NCBI GenBank assembly: GCA_026874595.1
Contig: CM049310.1
Coordinates: 2,356,001 to 2,420,000, forward strand
Direction of reading: 5' to 3'
Origin: Sipunculus nudus
Lineage: Eukaryota; Annelida; Sipuncula; Golfingiida; Sipunculidae
DNA: 64,000 nucleotides
The notes beneath the pieces are model-generated. The model searched no databases and was not told the origin of the DNA. It saw only the letters and a list, made by a program, of their open reading frames with translations. Below are positions 41,331 to 52,235 of this stretch, one piece after another (position 1 is the first letter of the stretch; the number at the start of each line of letters is the position of its first letter). Position numbers and translations under genes: made by a program.

Positions 41331-41387
41331 TCAGATGTAAACTGACTCTGCATGCCTTTGTTGTGCACAGCCTGTACAGTATTCATG

Positions 41388-41395
41388 TGACGTCA
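41388..41395. promoter_or_regulatory. CRE palindrome TGACGTCA
   Basis: A perfect 8-bp CREB/ATF site 58 bp upstream of the ATG of the gene-like unit. That fits a proximal promoter, but it is a single motif. Confidence 0.5.
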
Positions 41396-42159
41396 CCACT
41401 ATTCCAGGGCAGGGTACAGTAAGCTAGGTCAAAAGTCCACTGTAGAGAGTGCTTGTACAGCAAGCTTGTCTGCTGGGGGGGGGGGGGGGTTACATATACT
41501 TGTGAAATTTACTGATTAGAATGCTGGTTATTGTCACAATAAGAATGCAGCTACTTATTTTTTTAAGTAACTATGCTTTTATCAATGCTGTTGATTTTCA
41601 ATGGCAATATTTTACAGCTGGAATGTGTGGGTGTTGAGCTGTTTCTAAAACCAATATGATATTAGGTTAATGCCTATGTATTCCCATAATTGGTCAGTGG
41701 CACACTACATCAGTGCCCTTTGTTCTGTATTTATGAAGTAGTTATCAATTGGAATTAGATGCTGAAGTGTTTGTATATACACTACATTCCAAAAGAATTA
41801 TTTTTTTCTTATAATTATCAAGGTCACAAATTATAACCAATGTGAAATATAGTCAAATTATTTTTTTGTATTGTGTTTTGAGTAAATGATGTTTTACCGC
41901 ATGCATGATTACTATAGTTTACACCTCTTAATGTATCAATCAGATAAAAAAAAAATTATTTATAGTATTATTTTTCTAATAAACATAAAGTTCTGAGGAA
42001 GCTGGTTATTTTGATACCCATTTTAATATACTTCTGCAGTATTTATTATTCAATTATAATTCATTTTCTTAAAACTATAATGGAGCTTAATGGGACTTAG
42101 AAGTTTCTGCAGCATTTGCGTTCCCTTGGAAAATGTCTAAGTCCTATCTTATAGAACAG

Positions 42160-42484
42160 TAAGCTCACAGTATATAAACTTGTAACTGACATATAACTGA
42201 CATATACAGAACCCCTTCACATTCAACTCCCTTATATCTCCCATACAAGTCACATATAAATGAAATGTACAGAATGGCCTCATGTGCAACTCCCTTATAA
42301 CTGACATATAACAAACATACAACTCCCTTATAACTCACATATAACAATGCCTGACTAAACATATAGCTGCAATATACATATAACTCACATACATAGCATT
42401 TATATGGGAAATATATGTCCCTTATAAGGGACATATAAGGCCCTTATAAGGGACATATAAGGCACATATATGTGAGTACTTTCC
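42160..42484 (-). repeat. TATATG/CCTTATAA subterminal array, right
   Basis: Same vocabulary as 38470-38870 (CACATATATGTG, CTTATAAGGGACATATAAGG). Read inward from the right end, the order of words resembles the left array, as expected for inverted subterminal regions. Confidence 0.8.
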
Positions 42485-42497
42485 ATTTTGGTAAGGG

Positions 42498-44280
42498 GAA
42501 ATCTGTCGTGTTTGTCACTATTAATATAAGGTATATCCAAAAACGGGTTACCCTAACCCTTCGGGCATGAAATACTCCAGTAAGTGTTTGTCACTCTTAA
42601 TATATACTATATCTGTGATACGGGTTACCCTAACCCGTCAGGCATGGAAAACTCCAGTAAGTGTTTCTCACTATTAATATTAATATCGTATATCCATGAT
42701 ACGGGTTACCGTAAGCCTTCGGACCTGAAATACTCCAATAATTGTTTGTCACTATTAATATGTGCAAAATCTTAGATACGGGTTACCCTAACCCTACCTA
42801 CAGGAAATATTCCAGTTAGTGTTTGTCACTGTTTAAATGTGCTATATCCGGTATATGGGTTCCCCTAACCCTTCGGGCATGAAATAACCAGTAAGTGTAA
42901 GTCACTAATAAATATATTATAAATGCAAGATACGGGTGACCGTAAATCTTTGGACATGAAAACTCCAGATTTTGTTTGTCACTATTAATATGCGCTAAAT
43001 CTGGGATACGAGATACCCTAACCCGATCGGCATGAAATCCTTGGTTTGTCACTATTAATAAAAGGTATATCCGAAAACGGGTAACCCGAACCCTTCGGGC
43101 ATGAATACTCCAGTAAGTTTTTGTCACTAATATTAATATATGCTATAGCCAGGATATGGGTTACCTATCCATTTGGTCATAAAATATTCCAGTAAGTGTT
43201 TGTCCCTTTTAATATTTGGTATATCCGGTATACGGATTACCCTAACCCTTTGGGCATGAAATCCTCCCAACAAATGTTTGTCAATATTAATGTTTGGTAT
43301 ATTGGAGTGTTTGTCACTCTTAATATATACTATATCTGTGATACGGGTTAACCTAACCCTTCAGGCATGGAAATCTCCAGTAAGCGTTTCTCACTATTAA
43401 TATTAATATTCGTATATCCATGATACGGGTTACCGTAAGCCTTCGGACATGAAATACTCCAATAGTTGCTTGTCACTATTAATATGTGCTAAATCTTGGA
43501 TACAAGTTACCCTAACCCTACCTACAGGATATATTCCAGTTAGTGTTTGTCACTGTTTAAAATGTGCTATATCTGGTATACAGGTTACCCTAACCCTTTG
43601 GGCATGAAATACTCCAGTAAGTGTTTGTTACTTTGAATATTTGGTATATCTGGGATACGGGTTACCCTTCAGGTGTGAAAAACTCTAGTATGTATTTGTC
43701 ACTTTTAATATGTGCTATATCCGGTATATGGGTTACCCTAACCCTTCGGGCATAAAATAATCAGTAAGTGTTAGTCACTAATAAATATATCATAAATGCA
43801 AGATACGGGTTACAGTAAATCTTTGGGCATGAAAACTCCAGATTTTGTTTGTCACTATTAATATGCGCTAAATCTGGAATACGAGATCCCCTAATATCCA
43901 AATATCCAAAAACGGGTAACCCTAACCCTTCGGGCATGAAATACTCCAGTAAGTGTTTGTCCCTTTTAATATATGCTATATATGTGATACGGGTTACCCT
44001 AACCCTTCAAGCATAAATACTCCAGTCAGTGTTTGTCACTAATATTAATATATGCTATTACCAGGATATGGGTTACCTATCCATTCGGGCATGAAATCCT
44101 CCCGAAAATTTTTGTCAATATTAATGTTTGGTATATAGGAGATATGGGTTACCCTAACCCTTCGGGCATGAAATACTCGAGTAAGTGTTTGTCACTCTTA
44201 ATATATACTATATCTGTGATACGGGTTACCCTAACCCTTCAGGCATGGAAAACTCCAGTTAGTATTTCTCACTATTAAGA
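42498..44280 (+). repeat. Satellite array B, right block
   Basis: Same 77-bp unit, orientation and higher-order variants as 36547-38456. The right block repeats the left block's run of special units (for example ATATGGGTTACCTATCCATT). The two blocks were one array before the nested element arrived. Confidence 0.93.
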
Positions 44281-47138
44281 TAAAGGGAGTGTGTCACAAG
44301 ATTGTCACAAGATTGTCACAAACATGGCATAGACTTTCCCAAACAAATTTACAAGCAAGTATAAAGGATGTGTGTCACAAGATTGTCACAAACATGGCAC
44401 CGACTTTCCTAAGCAAATTTACAAGCAAGTAGTAGGGGTGTGTGTCACAATATTGTCACTGTCACAAGATTGTCACAAACATGGCATAGACTTTCCAAAG
44501 CATTTTTACAAGCAATTATAAAGGGTGTGTGTCACAAGATTGTCACTGTCACAAGATTGTCACAAACATGGCATAGACTTTCCCAAGCAAATTTACCAGC
44601 AAGCATCAAGGGATAGTGTCACAAGATTGTCACAAGATTGTCACAAACATGGCATAGACTTTCCCAAGCAAATTTACCAGCAAGCATAAAGGGTGTGTGT
44701 CACAAGATTGTCACAAACATGGCATAGACTTTCCCAAACAAATTTACAAGTAAGTATAAAGGGTGTGTGTCACAAGATTGTCACTGTCACAAGATTGTCA
44801 CAAACATGGCATAGACTTTCCTAAGCAAATTTACAAGCAAGTATAAAGGGTGTGTGTCACAAGATTGTCACTGTCACAAGATAGTCACATACATGGCATA
44901 GACTTTCCTGAGCAATTTTACAAGCAATTATAAAGGGTGTGTGTCACAAGATTGTCACTGTCACAAGATTGTCACAAACATGGCACAGACTGTCCCATGA
45001 AAATTTACAACAAGTATGAAGGCTGCGTGTCACAAGATTGTCACAAAATTGTCACAAACATGGCATAGACTTTCCTAAGCAAATTTACCAGCAAGCATAA
45101 AGGGTGTGTGTCACAAGATTGTCACAAGATTGTCACAAACATGGCATAGACTTTCCCAAACAAATTTACAAGCAAGTATAAATTGTGTGTGTCACAAGAT
45201 TGTCACTGTCACAAACATGTCGCAAACATGGCACAGACTTTCCAAAGCAAATTTACAAGCAAGTATAAAGGGAGTGTGTCACAAAATTGTCACTGTCACA
45301 AGATTGTCACAAACATGGTATAGACTTTCCCAAGCAAATTTACAAGCAAGTATAAAGGGTGTGTGTCACAAGATTGTCACTGTCACAAGATTGTCACAAA
45401 CATGGCATAGACTTTCCCAAGCAAATTTACCAGTAAGCATAAAGGGAGTGTGTCACAAGATTGTCACAAGATTGTCACAAACACGGCACAGACTTTTCTG
45501 AGCAAATTTACAAGCAAGTATAAAGGGTGTGTGTCACAAGATTGTCACTGTCACAAGATTGTCACAACCATGGCATAGACTTTCCCAAGCAAACTTACAA
45601 GCAAGTATAAAGGGTGTGTGTCACAAGATTGTCACTGTCACAAGATTGTCACAAACATGGCATAGACTTTCCTAAGCAATTTAACAAGCAAGTATAAAGG
45701 GTGTGTGTCACAAGATTGTCACTGTCACAAGATTGTCACAAACATGGCATAGACTTTCCCAAGCAATTTTACAAGCAATTATGAAGGGTGTGTGTCACAA
45801 GATTGTCACTGTCACAAGATTGTCACAAACATGGCATAGACTTTCCCAAGCAAATTTACCAGCAAGCATAAAGGGAGTGTGTCACAAGATTGTCACAAGA
45901 TTGTCACAAACATGGCATAGACTTTCCCAAACAAATTTACAAGCAAGTATAAAGGGTGTGTGTCACAAGATTGTCACTGTCACAAGATTGTCACAAACAT
46001 GGCACAGACTGTCTCAAGTAAATTTATAAGCAAGTATAAAGGGTGTGTGTCACAAGATTGTCACTGTCACAAGATTGTCACAAACATGGCAAAGTCTTTC
46101 CCAAGCAAATTTACCAGCTAGCATAATGGGAGTGTGTCACAAGATTGTCACAATATTGTCACAAACATGGCATAGACTTTCCCAAGCAAATTTACCAGCA
46201 AGCATAAAGGGTGTGTCACAAGATTGTCACAATATTGTCACAAACATGGCATAGACTTTCCCAATCAAATTTACAAGCAAGTATAAAGGGTGTGTGTCAC
46301 AAGATTGTCACTGTCACAAGATTGTCACAAACATGGCATAGACTTTTCCAAGCAAATTTACAAGCAAGTATAAAGGGTGTGTGTCACAAGATTGTCACTG
46401 TCACAAGATTGTCACAAACATGGCATAGACTTTCCCAAGCAAATTTACAAGCAAGTATAAACGGCGTGTGTCACAAGATTGTCACTGTCACAAGATTGTC
46501 ACAAACATGGCATAGACTATCCCATGCAAATTTACCAGCAAGCATCAAGGGAGTGTGTCACAAGATTGTCACAATATTGTCACAAACATGGCATAGACTT
46601 TCCCAAGCAAATTTACCAGCAAGCATAAAGGGTGTGTGTCACAAGATTGTCACAATATTGTCACAAACATGGCATAGACTTTCCCAATCAAATTTACAAG
46701 CAAGTATAAAGGGTGTGTGTCACAAGATTGTCACTGTCACAAGATTGTCACAAACATGGCACAGACTTTCCCAAGCAAATTTACAAGCAAGTATAAAGGG
46801 TGTGTGTCACAAGATTGTCACTGTCACAAGATTGTCACAAACATGGCATAGACTTTCCCAAGCATTTTTACAAGCAATTATAAAGGGTGTGTGTCACAAG
46901 ATTGTCACAAACATGGCACAGACTGCCCATGAAAATTTACAAGCAAGTATAAAGGGTATGTGTCACAAGATTGTCACTGTCACAAGATTGTCACAAACAT
47001 GGCACAGACTTTCCCAAGCAAATTTACAAGCAAGTATAAGGGGTGTGTGTCACAAGATTGTCACTGTCACAAGATTGTCACAGACATGGCACAGACTGTC
47101 TCAAGTAAATTTATAAGCAAGTATAAAGGGTGTGTGTC
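44281..47138 (-). repeat. Satellite array A, inverted block, about 2.9 kb
   Basis: About 34 units of the 81/87-bp satellite in the opposite orientation to 26436-36546, with the same variants. The longest open frame (46211-47116, plus strand) is just the repeat read on the equivalent strand. Confidence 0.96.
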
Positions 47139-47233
47139 AGGCTATGGCTAGCCGTTGTCCGGTGAACCATCCCTAACCCCGACCACCGCCCCTATATCTT
47201 TCGACAGGGAAAGGGGCCCTGTGTGTAGAGGGT

Positions 47234-47254
47234 TGGGGAAATGGAGGTAGTCCC
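47234..47254 (-). repeat. Right terminal inverted repeat of the 21-kb element
   Basis: Pairs with 26236-26256. The flank ACTTTAAT lies at 47255-47262. Confidence 0.65.
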
Positions 47255-47262
47255 ACTTTAAT

Positions 47263-49338
47263 CGAAAGTAAAAGAATTCGAGGAGAAATAAAGTTGGTTT
47301 AACACCAAGTCACAAAGTATGTATTCACGTATAGAATGGTACATATTTGTGTGACCATATTATTCTCGGGGAAGTTTTGTCATGTGCTCTTGTATTGTTG
47401 CATGCTTTTTCAGGAAGGATATATATTAAGTAGTTATCTAAAAATAACCTGATAAAATATAATTTATATGGCAAATTATTACCGCAGCCGAAAGAGTTGG
47501 GACTTTGGAAAAACGGCGCAGAAACTACAGAAAACGATTACAATAACATAAAGGTGCATGTGTGCGTCTGGCATTACTTAGATACAGCCGTGTGTCTCTG
47601 TTATACCCGGGGAACCGATCTCTTTCAGTGGAAGCCGGAGTTTATTGCTAGTATTTCCACGCGACTTCACCCTGTCACCGATATGAACGTATTCTTGCTT
47701 CCTCTGCACAGAACACGTGCATATGTGGAGTAAATTAGCACACGTCGTTTAAATTAAAAAGCGCCAATGTGAAATGTGTTATGATACACAATTTGAGGAT
47801 ATATAGTAATTAAAGTTAAATAAAATTTGAAATCTAAATATTCAATTTACTCATATCCTGGTTAGAGTAAATGAACATTATCTACGGTACTCATCAAATA
47901 AATCGATCTGCACTTTCCTCAAACGCGCGCAATTAAATGAAATTCAGAAGTACCATGACACAGCACAGGGATGTTGTATAACATTTCCAAACAACAAAAA
48001 CCAAACTCAAAAGGAATATTATCCCTAAGAAACTTTAATATTTCCTTAACCAAAACGAAAATGATACTGCAGTATTATACCATCCCTCAGCTCAAACATC
48101 ACAAGTGGAACCCTTAGGTCTTATGGAATGTATTTTATTGTACATGGTGATAATGAATGCACACAATGAAAACCTGAATATACACGTGAATAGCCCACAC
48201 TTTATATTTACATGTAAATACTGGAAGTAGGCTTCGGTATCAAGAATATGTTTTAAATATGTGACAAATGTACATGTAGAGGTGTACCAGTGTGGGTAAA
48301 ATATACATAATACTTCCTGAACTAGAGTAAAATCCAAATTAGTTTCACCCCACAATCATATCATTTACTAAACATTGTATATTTAAATGACCATTACATA
48401 ATTACTCATCATTTCATAGTAAACTTGTGCTGACTAACATTTCAGCCACACAGGCAATTTCAATAATGTTCATCTTGCACAAGTTGTGAAAATAACGATT
48501 CACTAGACTGTTAGAAATTTTGTTCGGAGAACTTGCTCATTACCTTCATTTAACTTGAATAAATGGATAGGCATTAAGTATATCACAAAAACACATCACA
48601 AAGTATCACATTAAGTATATCAAAATTCTGTGATAAAGAGTAAAATTTTCACACAACGGTCAAATAGTTTTATAAATTATTTGTAAATATTGGACAAATG
48701 ATCTTGTGACCTAGTTAATAGTGTGTGTGTGAGAAAACTTTTATGCTTCAAAGAAAAATCACATGGTCAAACAATTTAATAACAATCACGTGTATGTTTA
48801 TAGAAATATTCAATCCAGGTTAAAATTGTGTCTGTGTATGTTTGAAAATCCCCAGAGTTTCAAGGTTTTGTGATTTGTCTAAATTAAAATACCAATATTA
48901 ATATTAAATGGTGATAAAAATTGTGTGAGGGTTAGGTCCAGTCTTCTCTTAAAAGAATATTATTATCTTCTCACAGAAAAAACATGACACACCTAAGAAT
49001 GAGTGCACAGATTTTATCATGTCACTCCGTGATATCACTAATGACATACAACACATGATATCATTAAACTGACGTAATTACAGTGTTGTTGTGTCATATG
49101 TTCTGTAATTCATATGATCTTTGTGAAACAAAGATTCAATGTTTTATGTCCAACATCCACAAAAGACACACATGTAGGTGTTGAATTGTACAATTGTCTG
49201 CTTCTGGATGGAGGCTGAAATGCACTCTGATTCACTTGGTGCTTCTGCTAAGAGATTGGAACATCCTCGGATGAACGTCTATCTATGTACACTGTACAGA
49301 TATATCACACAGCTTTTATGCTTTTACCACAAACTGTT
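47263..49338. other. 3' flank of the minus-strand gene, no further exon seen
   Basis: AT-rich, single-copy-looking sequence. The 3' UTR of the gene ending at 49339 should lie here. No AATAAA is close to the stop on the minus strand, and the nearest I noted is around 48130. Confidence 0.4.
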
Positions 49339-52160
49339 TCATGTTCGTAAAGTCAGAAGTCCCTGGCCATCCTCCAACAAAGCCTCCACCCTGGTTCTCT
49401 GCATAAAGAATTTTTATTGTCATATATTATGAAGTCTGGAGAGTTGGGACTAAAGCAACACAATTACCATTACCATTCAGACTTTATTAGAACATATATT
49501 CACAACTAGGTGTGAGCACTACTGTAGCCAATGTGCTCTGTGAGATACCATAATAATAATGACTCCTTTGTATTCAGCAGAGATACTGAGACTTAAGTTA
49601 TCTATTTTAACTCAAATTTGGAAAAATTGTGTTCTGTCCCATATATTTAGTATATTTTAAGGTGATTTCTTTTAACATAAATGTAGCACAATTAATTAAA
49701 TAAGTAATCACCTTATTACAGAAAACTAGGCCTCATGTGAAGAGACTATTACCATTATTTATCACTGAAATATTAAACAGAGATATTGTGAACAAATGTT
49801 ACAAAGTTAATATAGGAGAGAAAGGAAGACAACTGCATCTGACAGGTTGACATGAAGCTAATCAATGATATGTAACTGAAGGCAATGTAACAGGACATAT
49901 TAAGACCCATGAGGGATCACATTGTTACTGTGATCCTGTAATTGTATACATACTGCAAGTTTGTCCAGTCTGTCACCTTGGCTGCGGTCTTCTGGCTTTG
50001 ATGGAAGTAAGGCTTGTAGCCGTACTGCCTGACGAGCTGTAGGCTGGCAGGCAATCAGGTGGTTAATCTCCTGACCCTGTCATTACAAAACTCATTTTAA
50101 CATATACTTTGACTGAGACAGTCAGTTAACTAAAACATACAAATTAAGGCTACCTTTCAATTGGCACAGATCTGTTACCATGCCTTTTTCTGTGGTGTGA
50201 TGCCATTGCATTGGCGGTCAGAATTGCTCTAGTGTATCCATGAAGCCTTTTCATTAATGTGGAATTCCCAGCAAGTCACATATGATGCGTTGACCAACAC
50301 GCATTTACTGATTTCTGCAGAACATATTAAATGTTCCACAAGGAAACACTTTGTCAGGCAACAGCACCCAAAGCAACTGCACTGCAGAAAAATGACGTTC
50401 ATGGAAAGGCAGCCTGATTTGTATACCATACCTGGGAATTTACAGTTTCACATATAAATAGCTTCAGAGACTGAAATAATATCTTTCAAATGTAATTCTT
50501 GTTGAAATTTGTGATATTTGCTTATCCTGTTTCTATTTGATTCACTACTGCTAATAGATTGTTATGCTTAACACATTAGTCTTTTTCCTAGATAAATCTG
50601 GAGTAGAAAGTCATATCAACAGACTTTAAAGAACTGATACCAGTAGATTAAATTGAACATGAGGTTTCATAATTACTGCTCAACCCTCAACTAGATGTGC
50701 TAAATATTTTTATTTACTCATCTTTGGTTGAAAGCAAGGTATTTAAAGCCTTTATGTAAATGAGATCCTGGCTAAATAATACACTGACTTTACAGATCCA
50801 TAGCTAACAGTAATATATGACTAAAACTCCTCCCTAAGTCTGCTTGAAATATGCTGACTTGCCATACTCACTCTGTTTGCTTGGTATCTCAGCCTCATTA
50901 TCCTTATTCTGTTCCTGGCTTCAGCAGCTCTGTAAATAAAGTACATCATCTGTTTTATGGTTCAACATATTATAATTTTGTACCAGAGAAAATGTATATA
51001 TAAATGTATTAATGCATATACAAATTAATACATAACAATGAACTTCTATGATTATCTGGAAAATAACATTATCTTAGACAACAATATGTTCCAAGTGAGG
51101 TAAGCAGAGAATGCTGGGATCTTCAAAATATAATTTAACATAATCTAATAAAAGTTCAAAGTGATTTTTATACCTAAACTTGCATTAAAGAAGTCTAAAA
51201 GCTTCTCAAGCATTGAGTAGCAAAGACACTCCTCCATTACTAATATTGATCCCCTTGATCTTTCCCTTTTCCCATGACTGCTTTACTAGTTAACATTTTT
51301 GTATCAATATCTCCACTTTATTTGGATTTAGGAGGCAGGTGGAGCCTAAAGTTTATTCTATGGCTATCACCCTGTCCAGGGTACCATTTCTTTAATTTAA
51401 ATTAATGCTACTAGGAGGAGGCAGCCCTTACTTGAGTTGACCAATGAGTTTTGCCTGTTTATCTTTCTCTGAAAGTTCTTCATCTGTTGCTGGCTGGTGG
51501 TACCTACAGAATATGTAATTAACATATCAATTAGCAAAGGTAATTATGAGATCATACTGCTTTTACAGATCTATTTTTTAGTCTTTACAGATTAATATAC
51601 AATATTCCTGAATGAATGATAACATTAGTTAAAAATTTTCATTTTAGGACAAATGTGTGCGTTAAAATAATGGCACTTATGATTCTAGTGATTGAGGAGA
51701 TAATCATCTATTTACAAATAAGAAAATTACAGATAATGTGAACATTCTACTGATAAATTAGATGGTTATTAGTTCTTCATATTCAAGTCACTCAACAACT
51801 GGATGAAGGAATATAAATGGCCAGTACATCAGAAAGACATGGTAAATCTTGATTTTGAATATCAGAAAATAGGTGAAAACAATACAACACCACAGTATGC
51901 TGTAGAATACCACATCGTGCTTCACCATATGATCATAGACAAAGTGAAAGTTTTGAATGAACACTTGTACATAGTTAGATTATCATACTTATGTTAATCA
52001 CATATACACAAAATAGACACAATAAGTTATCAACAATATATATGACTGTACCATCTATTTTTGTGTTGTCAATCTCCACAACTGCTACATTTACCTCTGT
52101 CAAACTCAACATATGATTACATGGATCATTTTATTAGGATAAACACAAAAGATAATATTT

Positions 52161-52235
<75 letters not shown>

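Larger units (their letters stand above)
38457..42497. mobile_element. Nested 4-kb element inserted in array B
   Basis: The ends are inverted: CCCTTACCGAAAAT on the left and ATTTTGGTAAGGG on the right. The flanks (CATGA | GAAATCTGTCGTG) rejoin into the uninterrupted array-B unit seen at about 37448-37470, with only GA duplicated. Both ends carry TATATG-rich subterminal arrays. The 3.3 kb between them is non-repetitive and includes a spliced gene-like unit. No transposase is evident. Confidence 0.65.
26236..47254. mobile_element. Candidate 21-kb composite element with inverted ends, filled with satellites
   Basis: The left end (26236-26256) and the right end (47234-47254) form a 21-bp inverted repeat with one mismatch. 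Left reads GGGATTACCTCCATTTCCCC and right reads GGGACTACC... on the other strand. The outside flanks are ACTTTATA and ACTTTAAT, a near 8-bp duplication sharing ACTTTA. Related GAGGGTTGGGG(A)AATGGAGG words recur internally at about 26310-26333 and at the right end. The contents are array A, array B, a nested 4-kb element, array B again, and array A inverted. No transposase was found, so mobility would need enzymes from elsewhere. An alternative is local satellite growth with coincidental ends. Confidence 0.55.

Noticed and set aside
36547-44280. Interstitial telomere tract
   Set aside because: Each 77-bp unit has only about two telomere-like steps. There is no continuous TTAGGG run.
46211-47116. 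A 301-codon open frame with a regular 27-29-residue protein repeat
   Set aside because: It is satellite A read in one frame. Several frames are open across the same units, neighbouring units are frameshifted, and there are no gene signals.
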